From Mesostigma viride (lineage: Eukaryota > Streptophyta > Mesostigmatophyceae > Mesostigmatales > Mesostigmataceae): 64,000 nucleotides of DNA. Under the pieces are notes generated by a model that saw only the letters and a list, made by a program, of their open reading frames with translations, searched no databases and had not been told where the DNA came from. Below are positions 11,261-21,434 of the stretch, in pieces. Each line of letters starts with the position of its first letter. Position 1 is the stretch's first letter. A program made the translations under genes and the position numbers. The stretch lies in NCBI GenBank assembly GCA_009746045.1, contig RPFO01000418.1, positions 1,181,582-1,245,581 on the forward strand. Direction: 5' to 3'.

Positions 11261-11684
11261 TAGCCAGGACAGAGGGTTGCAAATTAGCTTTTGTTAGCCA
11301 GGTGTGGATGAGATACCTTGGTTGGAGCTTGAGAAGCTCAAGGTCTTTCTCTATCATTACCCTGTATGTTTTTGCATCCCCAGAGAGGTTATTCTTGTTC
11401 ACCTTATATGCAGCAAGCCAGTTGAAACGTTCTACTGCTTCCATGTGGTTATTGGTAAGCACTAGCTGTTTCAGATCAGTGATAAAGGTAGGCCACTGTT
11501 CAATGGCTGCTTCAGGTGTCAGGGTGCGTTCCTGATAGGTTTGAATCAATGCTCTAATTGCAGGAGATGATTGGTGAAAGGTGGATGAGGCCCTGAGAGC
11601 CTTAAACTGATGCCTAAGGTTTAGGCCTTCCATCCCATACTCCAGAGCAAAGACAAATTGTTTGGCTTGTTCAATGGTGTGTCC
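11261..11684 (-). pseudogene. Retroelement R Gag-like gene, downstream fragment
   Basis: This minus-strand frame (EQAKQFVFALEYGMEGLNLR ... LTKANLQPSVLATL) continues the protein encoded at 21,435-23,224. Removing the copia-like insert and one TGTCC copy joins the two pieces in frame (LPEG then HTIEQAK). It is cut off at 11,260 by the end of CACTA 2. Residues look like a helical capsid-type region, but no family is recognised with confidence. Confidence 0.7.
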
Positions 11685-11766
11685 AGTTAACGTAAAGGAT
11701 TTACGTTAGATGGATAGAGATTGTTACGCTCTTTCCAACGGCACCTTGAACGCCTCATTTGGTTAA
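11685..11766 (+). repeat. Truncated 5' LTR stub of copia 2
   Basis: It matches the first 82 bp of the full LTR at 12,284. It then jumps at GGTTAA|TACAAGG into the integrase-end sequence otherwise found at 20,295. It begins directly after the TGTCC target duplication. Confidence 0.75.
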
Positions 11767-12283
11767 TACAAGGTGCTGGAGCATTTACCTTCTATGAAAA
11801 ACAGGTACTTGCTGGCTGCCCTGCTATTGTAATACGCCTTACTTTGTCAAGTGGTATTTTAATTGTCATGGATTTATTGTACTTATATTGAATATGTACT
11901 GGGTTTTATGGGATTAGTATCTGGGATTAATGTAACTCACCGCCAGAAGGTCATTGTACTGGAGGCTCTACCGAGGTGATGGGATTAATTCCTGGAGAAG
12001 ACCTCATAGAATTAACCTGTATGTATTTAATTTTGTGTGCTTCTAATATCTGGTGGTACTCTGTAATGCCACTTCCATAGGTTTTCTCCATTTCTCATGA
12101 AATGGTTTTCCCTGTGGCAGATCTGTTTCTTTTCCAGTTCCTTAAAAGAAAGGGCTGGGGGAATGGCATTGGCCATTAACTGAAAGACATCTGTTCAAGC
12201 TTCAAGCTGGAGTGAAGGACATTTCAAGCTACTTCAAGGGTCCCTGGCAGGGGATGTGATCCCTAAAGAAAAGAAGGGATTGG

Positions 12284-12899
12284 AGTTAACGTAAAGGATT
12301 TACGTTAGATGGATAGAGATTGTTACGCTCTTTCCAACGGCACCTTGAACGCCTCATTTGGTTAAGGAACGTAAAAGTTATGACGTTTCCTAGGCTGTGC
12401 CGACAGTACCCGGCGCGCCACTGTGGGCGCGTACGGACACAGGATGTACAAGTGTCACTTTGATAGTCCGCAGGACGTTGACAGGACTTGTACAGGACTT
12501 GATGGTCAATTGATAGGTAGGCGTGCTGTAGCGCGCCAGGACCTATGAGACAATTGATGCTGAGTAGTGTACGGATAGGTCCACAGGACTAGCCGTATGG
12601 ACAATTGATAGATCTGCGCGCCAAAGGCGTGCCAGAGACTGTGTAATCAATTGATTGACAGTTCAGCTGTGACAGTGCAGCTGAATACGTGGACGCGTCC
12701 CTAGCAAGCTATATGTGTGACTTGGTCGCACCGGGACGCTAGCTCTTGCGTGCACGCTCTCTTGGCATAACGACCCTGTCGTCTGTGCTACGTGCAGTCT
12801 CGGACTTGACGTGACTTACGTCTGTGTTTACTTATTATAATAAAGGCAACTTTCCTGCAAGAGCCATGGATTCCCTCGGTGATAAACTCTCACTCAACT
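12284..12899 (+). repeat. Full LTR of copia 2 (left/middle copy)
   Basis: 616 bp, AGTTAACG...CTCAACT. It matches 20,814-21,429 with only a few differences seen (for example ACGTGG/ACTTGG and ACGTCTG/ACGCCTG). The 519 bp before it also match the bases before the 3' LTR, giving a 1,135-bp direct repeat (11,765-12,899 and 20,295-21,429). An AATAAAGG sequence lies about 60 bp from its end. Confidence 0.85.
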
Positions 12900-12926
12900 C
12901 GTATTACAATAGTCGTACCAAGAAAA

Positions 12927-13712
12927 ATGCCGGACTCGATGGAGTTCCGCATTCCGAGGGATTCTGAAATTTTGGGCAGTCCAGCGGACATCGCCGAATC
13001 TCCGGCTGGTCCTTCGACGACTCCTGTTCGTGAAGATCGTCCGGTTCTTAATCCGGCGTGGCAGCGTGTTGTTGACCAGGCGGTAGCGTCCAGTGCGGAG
13101 CTACGCGCTCAGCAGCAGGCACTGCTGCAAAACCTACGACTGCCGCCCCCGCCTCCGCAACCTTCGATTGTTTCGGGGTTTCGCGATTACCTTGATTCCA
13201 TTCGCGCTTTACTCGCGGACTTCGAGGTCCATACCCGGGCGGGGTTGCAAGCGCCCAGCGCGGTTGCCGAGGTCTCTGAGGAGATCGACAACGCGGTTTC
13301 ATCGCTTACAGGTTACCAGCGTAATCTCGCTAACTGGCTGTCGGTTCGTTCGGGCGTCATTCCGACGATCACGACCAACCTGTTTCAAGACCTTGCGATT
13401 CTGCAGTTGCTGTCGCGAGGCTTCCGGACGCGTGAGCGGCAATTGCTGCTCAATCTTGTCGCGTTCTTGTCTGCATTGCGAGAGTGGGCGCCGGACGGGT
13501 GGGATTTTCTAACGATTCTTACCAACCCGCTCCGCATCGTCACCCGCCGCCGTCGTCGCCGCATTGATCCGGTGACGGGCCGTCGGTTGGACCCCATCGT
13601 CATCGAGACTCCGGTGACGATTGAGGTTGGGCAAGGCCAGGACGCGCCTGCGCCTGTCGCCAACGATCCAATTTACGACTACGACTACTGCGATTTTCGT
13701 GGTCTTGACTGA
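12927..13712 (+). CDS. Copia 2 leader ORF, unrecognised
   Basis: This 261-residue frame starts just inside the LTR (first ATG 27 bp downstream). It has a proline-rich patch (LPPPPPQPS), a long predominantly helical middle and an arginine-rich segment (RIVTRRRRRRID). It ends acidic and tyrosine-rich (YDYDYCDF). Position suggests a Gag-like or accessory protein of the LTR element, translated before the gag frame at 13,835. No family is recognised. Confidence 0.55.
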   Translation: MPDSMEFRIPRDSEILGSPADIAESPAGPSTTPVREDRPVLNPAWQRVVDQAVASSAELRAQQQALLQNLRLPPPPPQPSIVSGFRDYLDSIRALLADFEVHTRAGLQAPSAVAEVSEEIDNAVSSLTGYQRNLANWLSVRSGVIPTITTNLFQDLAILQLLSRGFRTRERQLLLNLVAFLSALREWAPDGWDFLTILTNPLRIVTRRRRRRIDPVTGRRLDPIVIETPVTIEVGQGQDAPAPVANDPIYDYDYCDFRGLD

Positions 13713-13834
13713 ATTCGGCATGGTGGCGCGGTCGGCACCGGGGCAGGCGGCTTTTTGACAGATTGTACATATCTACCTGTCTTTTGTTTTCCAGCTGCTT
13801 AGCTCAGGGCTGTACACAGCTAGTGTAGCTTACC

Positions 13835-14962
13835 ATGGCTGAGGGACGCCGTAGCAAGGGCCCAGCCAGTGGGAATAATAATGGGGGTGCTGGTAGTGGA
13901 ACCGCTCACGTAGATGACGTGGGGGTTACCGGAGAGATTACCAACATTCATCACAATAATAATAATGCACAAGCTGTTCATGGTTTTGATCTCACCACAC
14001 AGGGTCTTTTAATTGTTAATCAGCTGCAGCCTGTAACCTCAGACTCCAAGCCTAAGCAGGCTGAAGAGTTTGTGGAAGGATTGGAAGGGTTCCCTAGCTT
14101 GTACGGTGGTACAAATTACTATCAAATCTGGATAGGAAGTAGCACTTTTGGCAAGTGTACTGACCAGATTAAGGACCTGACCAGGGAGTGCAAGAAGGCC
14201 AATAAGGCCTGGGCACTGTATGTAGCTGAGCTGAAGGAGCTGCTGGAAGACCAACGCAAGAAGGTCGGCATCCATTGGCAAGACAAGTATCAAGGGTGGG
14301 AGGTCAAGGGAGACCTGATCCAGAACTTCCTTAACTATTGTAAAATGGTTGAGGAGGGCAGGGCTCATTAATTAATTAATTAATTAAACTCGTGCTCCCG
14401 TTGGGGAGTCACGGAGCACCGAAGTGCTTTTAATCCCTGTGTGTGCACTACAGGAGAAAGGGCAGAGACCCCCAGTCTCCTTCATGCCAAAGGCATGCCA
14501 CAGCTGCAATCGGGCGCGGCTAGCTAAAAGGACAGGCTAACGATCCGGCAAACTGTGGGTGCAATAAGACCCATGTGAGCATGTCATAGCAAGGAGCAGG
14601 GCTCATGGCTTTAATGTTGCTGACAACATAGCCCTGACAAACTGGCTCAAGGTTTCTGGGCTGGACAAGGCTACACGTGGCTCTTTAAAGGTCATGTGTG
14701 CCCCACACTCAACCCTCAAGGCCTACAAGGTCATAATCAAACAAGCACTCGAGGCAGAGGAGCTGTTTGAGGGTGGAGTGCCAGCAGTGAAGGCTACCCA
14801 GGCAGGTGGGCGTACCCAGGGTGGCTCCAAATCGTCTGAGGCTGACCGAAGCCAAGGAGGGCGTAGGGGCAACCACAACAAGCGAAAGGCCAATCATTCA
14901 CCCGACCCTGACGGGAGGTCACACTCCAAGTCGGTGTTCAGGCGGGTGGGTGGTCAGCCCAA
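13835..14962 (+). pseudogene. Copia 2 Gag, N-terminal part, interrupted by a SINE-like insert
   Basis: The frame opens with ATG at 13,835 (ACC ATG G context) and runs to EEGRAH. It is interrupted by a 227-bp insert at 14,369 and resumes in frame at 14,607 (GFNVADNIALTNWLKVSG). It continues with a basic tail (RRGNHNKRKANHS) to 14,962, where CACTA 3 is inserted. Removing both inserts gives one open Gag that leads straight into the zinc knuckle at 19,387. Asparagine/glycine-rich at the start, helical afterwards. Confidence 0.75.
14369..14595 (-). mobile_element. SINE-like retroposon in gag
   Basis: The 227-bp insert is bounded by an 11-bp duplication GCAGGGCTCAT (14,358-14,368 and 14,596-14,606). 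One end is a (TTAA)n tract, which would be the 3' tail if the element lies on the minus strand. A short insert, long target duplication and simple-repeat tail fit a SINE. A tRNA-like T-arm (TGGGT ... ACCCA) can be suspected near 14,560 but is not convincing. Confidence 0.55.
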
Positions 14963-14984
14963 GCACACTAGGAACTCAGATTCT

Positions 14985-15330
14985 GAGAATTTTCTCAAAA
15001 CCCTCAATTTTCTCACCTTTTGTGAGAATTTTTTGAGAAATTTGAGAAAAATCTCAATTTTTTTCCGCAAACGCTAGGCAAAAAATCTCACCAGGGTGAG
15101 ATTTTGGTGAGAAAAAGGGGGTTTTGGTGAGATTGGGGTGAGAAAAAACCCTTAAGTGAGAAAAAAGGTGAGAATGGGTGAGAAAAAGTCCGAAAAATTG
15201 AGAAAATTGAGAAAATTGAGAAGTTTCTCACCAACACGAGAAAAATCACTAACACGAGAAAAATCACAAGTCAACGTGGTGAGAAATTTCTCACCAAGAG
15301 TGTAACACGAGAAAAATCATGAGCTTTATT
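14985..15330. repeat. Left subterminal TGAGAA array of CACTA 3
   Basis: Degenerate units of GTGAGAAAA/TGAGAATTTTCTCA occur in both orientations. The matching array at the other end is inverted. Low-complexity reading frames through it are not genes. Confidence 0.75.
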
Positions 15331-15474
15331 TCATTAAGTCCTTAACGTGAAAAAAAACTCAACACCACTTTGATATGCATTATAGGGTGCACAAAGGTGC
15401 AATTAATATAGGGTTGTCATACAATATAAAACAGCACATCATTCCATAAACAATGCTGTCATGCCCAAATTAAA

Positions 15475-16563
15475 TCAATAGTCATCTTCTTCAGAACTGC
15501 TGTCCGAGGGGTTGCTTGCATCAACATCATCTTCTGATGACATAGTGTCATCCCCACTAGTGTCGCAATAGTTCACAGCTTTACGCTGCCTTCCACTGGC
15601 CCTCTTTGCCATAGGGACCTCCTCAATTACAACGGTGGGCTGGCTAGGTCCAGCATCTGTGGGAGCACCACGCTTGCGGCTGCGCCCTCGAGCAGGTGCC
15701 TTGCCAGCGCGGCGCACCACGTCGCCATCACCTAGGTCTGCCGCTGCCACCTTCTTCTTCTTGGACCCCTTCTTCTTGCCTTTCTTCTTGCCACTAGGCG
15801 GTGGCGGTGGCATCGGCTCACCCTCCTCAATCACTTCAAACTGCGGCATGGTGGGGAAATCTGCTGCCACGCTGTGATACACATGGTTACTGAGGGCAGA
15901 TTGCGCCTGATGTGCCATGCTCCATGGCAGTTTGGCAGGGATTACCACCATTTCGGGAGCATAGCATTCATCGACGACATACCCAACTGAGCTCACTGCA
16001 CCTGGCAACACAAGGCGCGACGACCTGGGGGCCTGTGCGCTGCTGATGACCACCAACCTCTCGTGGGGCAGGTGAGCGACATGAAGGCGATCAAAAAGCT
16101 CCACCTTCAACAACAGCTGCCATTCCCAGCCCCCTCGTGGGTACTCTAACCTGGCCTTCAGAATGTGTGTAATGAAACCAAAGTCTACACCGCCCGGGCC
16201 ATGCACCGCAACTCCCGCATTCTTGTGCCGCTTTCCCTGGGATTGGTCCGCAGCCTCCGTGCGGTAGTTGAACCCGTGTATCCTGACTTTGTGGAAAGAA
16301 TCCGCGTAGCGCTTCACGCCCCCACACGCCGCTACAATGCCTTGCGGCACAAGCGGCGTCAGGTTTAATGATGCCCATGCAAGCACGTTGAACGTTGTGT
16401 CAGCACAGCGATCTCGCCTGCATTCAAACAAACGCACACCGATAACCCAGCAAAGAGTATTATTATTGCAAGTATTGGTTATTAAAAAAAATAGAACAGA
16501 TACAACACAGGACGCTTTTACTGGCGGCAAGATCATGGCACCCGGATGGGTAAAACCAAACAA
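15475..16563 (-). CDS. CACTA-type DUF4216-like protein (transposase C-terminal region)
   Basis: The frame contains FNYRTEAADQSQGKRHKNAG, then VDFGFITHILKARLEYP and LLLKVELFDRL. This order resembles the DUF4216 region of plant CACTA transposase genes (HTKEREKNRKTQNSG, YYGVLKEI, LFKCDWFD). A tail follows with a PPPPPPSGKKKGKKKG run, an Arg/Lys-rich stretch and an acidic C-terminus (SSEEDDY). The first 60 or so residues look like read-through of an intron or upstream sequence; the recognisable part starts around residue 65. A stretch at 16,391-16,470 recurs at 16,782-16,860. Assignment is by motif order only. Confidence 0.5.
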   Translation of the reverse strand: MFGFTHPGAMILPPVKASCVVSVLFFLITNTCNNNTLCWVIGVRLFECRRDRCADTTFNVLAWASLNLTPLVPQGIVAACGGVKRYADSFHKVRIHGFNYRTEAADQSQGKRHKNAGVAVHGPGGVDFGFITHILKARLEYPRGGWEWQLLLKVELFDRLHVAHLPHERLVVISSAQAPRSSRLVLPGAVSSVGYVVDECYAPEMVVIPAKLPWSMAHQAQSALSNHVYHSVAADFPTMPQFEVIEEGEPMPPPPPSGKKKGKKKGSKKKKVAAADLGDGDVVRRAGKAPARGRSRKRGAPTDAGPSQPTVVIEEVPMAKRASGRQRKAVNYCDTSGDDTMSSEDDVDASNPSDSSSEEDDY

Positions 16564-16857
16564 ACTAGATATTAATTACTAGGGCTGGCTTTGTGACAGT
16601 AAAACATGATTGCATGGCTAATCCCAAGGCGCCTTTCAATAGGACTGAATTAAAAAAACCAAAGCAGACGGCGTAAGTAGCATTTGCAAAAAACAAGGCT
16701 CACCAGTAGGCCTCGTCGCCATTCGCAGGGTCGCTGTAATCAGCCTTGGGAAGGGCATCTTCTACCAGCAAATCCCTTGCCGCGTTGTGTCAGCACAGCG
16801 ATCCCCCCTGCATCCAAACAAAGGCACACCGACTGATAACCAAGCAAAGAGTATGCA

Positions 16858-17180
16858 AATGTGTAGCCTTGTTCATTGAAATTATGGCTGGCTTACGCAA
16901 AGAGCGACTGTAAGATGACCTATACAGTGGGGCCGGAAACAGCTTGCTTGATCAGGGCGTGTTTTTCGAGCTTCACTGGCCGGGAGTGTCTAGTGGTGAG
17001 AACCATTGCTGCGATCGCTTTCCCACCATTTACGAGGAAATACCCGCAAATGAAAAACCACTGAAACGGTCTAGCTAGTCAGTCATTACATTAGCCACAT
17101 GCCATCATGCATGTTTCCAAACGTCCAGGAACTGCACACGGTGCAAATGCCATTTGCAGTGCAAAAATCCAGAGGACACG
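16858..17180. repeat. Dispersed repeat shared with 58,640-58,955
   Basis: This segment of CACTA 3 (from TGTGTAGCC to CAGAGGAC) is the reverse complement, with scattered changes, of 58,640-58,955. Part of it (16,860-16,960) is also repeated inverted at 17,695-17,800 within the same element. It marks an older mobile unit present at least twice in the window. Confidence 0.7.
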
Positions 17181-17689
17181 ACCTCATTGCTTCATATTTG
17201 TATGCAGAAGACTAAAAAAGTAACATGCATTAATGGCCCGCATGCATAAAGGGCCTGAATTCTGATGCGGGCCCAACGGCAGCACCGCCAAAGCAGATAA
17301 GGGCCCGCAGTCTGATGCGGGCCCCACGGCACCACCGCCATAGCAGAGCTCGAAGGTCGTGGTGCGCGTGAAACGTACGTATGCCCTTTGTCGGTAGGTG
17401 CCGTTGGGGTCAAATTGGGTGCCGCCAAAATCGGGCCGACGCGTCAATAGACTGAGGCCGTCGATGAGAGCCATCATGCGGCTTGGGGAACTTCAGCTAA
17501 GTTAACTTAACGCAAACCACTGGTCGCCCGCGTCGGGAACCGGCCCAACGGCTCTCCCGCAACAGAAAATTACGCGGCATACTGCATAAGTCGTCGGATT
17601 GTTACATTTCGACGGTCAAGATTTCATGATGAGGTTTGCGTTCAATTTGCCGCAGTTTGCCGCCCAGAGAAAGTAGTTGTTGGACTCGT

Positions 17690-17930
17690 TGCCCACGATG
17701 AAACACAATCAAGCAAGCCGTTTCCGGCCCCACCGTGTAGGTCATGTAGTCGCTCTTCACGTCAGCCAGCCGTAATTTCAATGCACAAGGCTACACATTT
17801 CCATCTCCATTCATATTCATAATCCTGCACGACTCGAAAACGCGGACAAGATAACGGCAGGCTCGAGCTACCATGGTCCGGATTCTCCCGATTTCTGGCC
17901 TGCGCTGGTTGTCTCCTTGATATTGGCAAC
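17690..17930. repeat. Inverted arm of the dispersed repeat in CACTA 3
   Basis: 17,695-17,800 is the inverse of 16,858-16,960. 17,800-17,930 matches 58,960-59,075 directly and 58,274-58,370 inverted. The intervening DNA (17,181-17,689) has no recognised gene. Confidence 0.65.
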
Positions 17931-18239
17931 TCTCTCCGGTAAGAGATTTTCCGCAGTTTGGCTGTTTCGAAACGTTAATTAAGTGAGATGCCTTCGGATC
18001 AGGAGACTCACACAGCCGCGAAATCATGCCAAAGGTCATATGTTCGATCCCTTGCTGGTAGCTTCTGAGCTTTCTTATTTTCTGTGTTCCGCGGAATCTC
18101 AGATTTGGGCCGCTAGCGTTTTCACGTTTGTTGCTTTCTGATCCGACGACAACGTTGTGCCTTGCTCGTGTGACATCTGGCGCATGGTGTGATTCATGTG
18201 TATGGTGCTGCCTTGCCACATGGGGCTGCTTTGCCATAA

Positions 18240-18890
18240 GAGTGAGTGTTGGGTTCTACACATTTGCTGCATGGACCGTTAGGTGCTGGTGAGCTCTTCC
18301 TTGTAGAATGGTGATGTCTATGTCAAGGATCTGATGTCTTTTTTGTCTCTTGCACTGCTTTCATTTTAGGGGGAATTATAGGTGTCATTATTTTGGCATT
18401 TGAAGGTATAGATGTTTATCTGCAAGGGCCTGTTTTTTTTCCCCCGGCCTCTTGCATGCATGGATGTGTAGAATTGTATGTTGATGGAATTATGATTTGC
18501 CATACACATTTGCTGCATGGATTTTTAGGTGGTGCTGAGCTCAAGATCCTTGTAGAACGCTTACATCTATGTCAAGGATCTGATTTCTTTTCCTCTTGCG
18601 TATATTGTGTCGGTTTGCTTTATTTCTTGCAGGGACCACGAGAGTAAAATGCAAGCGGTTCCACTTTCAAGTCAGCATGTGACGCCCTGTCGACCGGCCC
18701 GCTTTGTTAGCTAGCTACCATATAGTATTTGATGATAGGCATTGAATGCGAAAGATGTCATAACGCCATAACAGACTGTGTTGAACAGGCATTGAATGCC
18801 GAAGATGTCATAACGCCATAACAGACTGTGTTGAAAAGGCATATTTGAATGCCGAAGATGTACATAACGCCATAACAGTGTTGAATAGTT
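18240..18890. repeat. Tandem duplications in CACTA 3
   Basis: A roughly 255-bp segment (CACATTTGCTGCATGGA ... CAAGGATCTGAT) occurs at about 18,257 and 18,505. Three 51-58 bp copies of GGCATTGAATGC...CATAACAG follow at 18,735-18,885. No gene is seen. Confidence 0.6.
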
Positions 18891-19039
18891 GAATCAACGG
18901 GTTCTTGCAGCTGTAAACATTAAAATTATTCAAACATTTAATGAAAAAATCATTATTGTTCGTGCTGTTTTGAACAGCGGTTGTTACTGGCACTGCATGC
19001 ATGTGTCTGCTGCCAGCATATTGCATTATGGGTGTGTTT

Positions 19040-19372
19040 TTCAGCGCTGTGTTTTCTCACTTTTCTCACTTTTCTCACGTCCTGTTTTTCTCACTTTTCT
19101 CACGTCCTGATTTTCTCACTTTTCTCACGTTTCACACCTCCCGTTTTTCTCACTTATCTCATGTCCTGTTTTTTGAGATTTTTCTCACGTTTTTCCCCTT
19201 TTTTCACCTTTTTGGGGCAATCTCACCCGGGTGAGAAACGTGTTTTCTCACCCATTCTCACCCCATTCTCACCCTTTTTTCTCACCTTTCTCACCCATTC
19301 TCACCCATTTCTCACCCTTTTTCTCACCTTTCTCACCCTTTTTCTCACAATTTCTCACCCATTCTCAAAGCC
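19040..19372. repeat. Right subterminal TTCTCAC array of CACTA 3
   Basis: Units are TTTTCTCAC and CATTCTCACC, the inverse of the left array, ending 12 bp from the terminus. Confidence 0.75.
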
Positions 19373-19386
19373 GAGTTCCTAGTGCA

Positions 19387-20362
19387 GGGCAACGCGTCTG
19401 ACAACGGGGACAGTGGCCAGGGCAAGTCCAAGATACAATGCTACCTGTGCAAGGGGTGGGGGCACATCAAGAAGGAGTGTCCAAGCTTCAAGAAGACCCA
19501 GGGCCAGGGCAGCAACAAGAACAACAACAACAACAAGAAGAACAACAACAAGTCCCAGGCAGGCCAGCCTTCAAAGGGCAGTCAGCAAGAAGACAACAAG
19601 GAGCAGTGACTGTCTGAGGCAACCCCTACACACCTTAATTCACCCAGGGGGAAAGCCAGGTGCTCCAATGCAGATTTTATATCTGGGCAACAAGAGGGTG
19701 ATCTCCAGGTTCAGGGTGGCCCCAGGTCACCTGGAGAGGTACAGGTTCCTATGAAGACGTCCTTGACAGCTGGTGCAGCTGTAAGAATGTCTGACCCCAT
19801 GCATCCTCGTGCTGGGCACGAGGGTGGACCTCTCATTTTGAGAGAAACCAATGTACAACCACAGAGGGGTGTGAAGGCCTCTGGTGGTATGCATGTGGTC
19901 CCTGCTGGCGGTCCAGGTGTTGGGCATGAGCAGGGTGACTCAGGCTCTGAGTCAGAACAGGATGGAAGTCAGCATGGTGATGCTGGACAACCTGACAGCA
20001 CAGTCCTGACTGTGCCAGGGACTGCTTCCTCTGTGTACCAGGAGTTGGGTGCCCGAATCCACAACATGTTTGGGCATGCCACTTCTCTGTCAAACAACTT
20101 TGCCTTCCGTATGGGCAGGGCACCCCTTCTCAAGGCGTGTCAGCAAGCTGCCTCACGGTGTAAGTGCCAGTTGTCCTCCAACAAGCCCAGGAAATCACAT
20201 GCCAAAGCTCTACCTCAGAGCATTGGTGATCTGCAGTGTGATATCCAACACATCAGGGGCATGCAACTGTTGGTGTGCGTGGACAGGTACACAAAATACA
20301 AGGTGCTGGAGCATTTACCTTCTATGAAAAACAGGTACTTGCTGGCTGCCCTGCTATTGTAA
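19387..20362 (+). pseudogene. Copia 2 Gag zinc knuckle, in-frame UGA, integrase start
   Basis: The frame resumes after CACTA 3 with a CCHC zinc knuckle (CYLCKGWGHIKKEC) and an Asn/Lys-rich tail. It reaches a TGA stop at 19,607-19,609 followed by CTG. The same frame then stays open for about 250 codons. It contains a pre-integrase-like His/Cys region (IHNMFGHAT ... CKCQ) and the integrase start (DIQHIRGMQLLVCVDRYTKY), ending at a stop at 20,362. The rest of integrase, protease, RT and RNase H present in copia 1 is deleted. Confidence 0.75.
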
Positions 20363-20813
20363 TACGCCTTACTTTGTCAAGTGGTATTTTAATTGTCATG
20401 GATTTATTGTACTTATATTGAATATGTACTGGGTTTTATGGGATTAGTATCTGGGATTAATGTAACTCACCGCCAGAAGGTCATTGTACTGGAGGCTCTA
20501 CCGAGGTGATGGGATTAATTCCTGGAGAAGACCTCATAGAATTAACCTGTATGTATTTAATTTTGTGTGCTTCTAATATCTGGTGGTACTCTGTAATGCC
20601 ACTTCCATAGGTTTTCTCCATTTCTCATGAAATGGTTTTCCCTGTGGCAGATCTGTTTCTTTTCCAGTTCCTTAAAAGAAAGGGCTGGGGGAATGGCATT
20701 GGCCATTAACTGAAAGACATCTGTTCAAGCTTCAAGCTGGAGTGAAGGACATTTCAAGCTACTTCAAGGGTCCCTGGCAGGGGATGTGATCCCTAAAGAA
20801 AAGAAGGGATTGG
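20363..20813 (+). other. Copia 2 3' internal region and polypurine tract
   Basis: No gene is seen. The last bases (20,794-20,813, TAAAGAAAAGAAGGGATTGG) are purine-rich and abut the LTR, the expected polypurine tract. The same sequence precedes the LTR at 12,284. Confidence 0.6.
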
Positions 20814-21429
20814 AGTTAACGTAAAGGATTTACGTTAGATGGATAGAGATTGTTACGCTCTTTCCAACGGCACCTTGAACGCCTCATTTGGTTAAGGAAC
20901 GTAAAAGTTATGACGTTTCCTAGGCTGTGCCGACAGTACCCGGCGCGCCACTGTGGGCGCGTACGGACACAGGATGTACAAGTGTCACTTTGATAGTCCG
21001 CAGGACGTTGACAGGACTTGTACAGGACTTGATGGTCAATTGATAGGTAGGCGTGCTGTAGCGCGCCAGGACCTATGAGACAATTGATGCTGAGTAGTGT
21101 ACGGATAGGTCCACAGGACTAGCCGTATGGACAATTGATAGATCTGCGCGCCAAAGGCGTGCCAGAGACTGTGTAATCAATTGATTGACAGTTCAGCTGT
21201 GACAGTGCAGCTGAATACTTGGACGCGTCCCTAGCAAGCTATATGTGTGACTTGGTCGCACCGGGACGCTAGCTCTTGCGTGCACGCTCTCTTGGCATAA
21301 CGACCCTGTCGTCTGTGCTACGTGCAGTCTCGGACTTGACGTGACTTACGCCTGTGTTTACTTATTATAATAAAGGCAACTTTCCTGCAAGAGCCATGGA
21401 TTCCCTCGGTGATAAACTCTCACTCAACT
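20814..21429 (+). repeat. 3' LTR of copia 2
   Basis: 616 bp, AGTTAACG...CAACT, followed by the target duplication TGTCC. Near-identity to 12,284-12,899 suggests recent activity. Confidence 0.85.
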
Positions 21430-21434
21430 TGTCC

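Larger units (their letters stand above)
14966..19383. mobile_element. CACTA transposon 3, complete
   Basis: The element runs from CACTAGGAACTC to GAGTTCCTAGT(G). Both ends have subterminal arrays of TGAGAA/TTCTCAC units in opposite orientation. Excision leaving one copy of the duplication (CA, or GCA if the last G belongs to the target) restores the copia 2 Gag frame exactly. At 4.4 kb with one recognisable ORF (15,475-16,563, minus) and no transposase core, it is probably non-autonomous. Confidence 0.85.
11685..21429 (+). mobile_element. Copia-like LTR retrotransposon 2, deleted and nested
   Basis: The element begins AGTTAACG and ends CAACT, and is flanked by the 5-bp duplication TGTCC (11,680-11,684 and 21,430-21,434). 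It holds an 82-bp LTR stub, 517 bp of 3' internal sequence, a full LTR (12,284-12,899), an internal region and a second full LTR (20,814-21,429). This is what a tandem LTR-internal-LTR-internal-LTR array gives after deletion in the first unit. The internal region has gag, a zinc knuckle and the start of integrase but no RT, so it is non-autonomous. It carries a SINE-like insert and CACTA 3. Confidence 0.85.

Noticed and set aside
14500-14595. tRNA gene
   Set aside because: A T-arm-like hairpin is visible but no acceptor stem or convincing A box.
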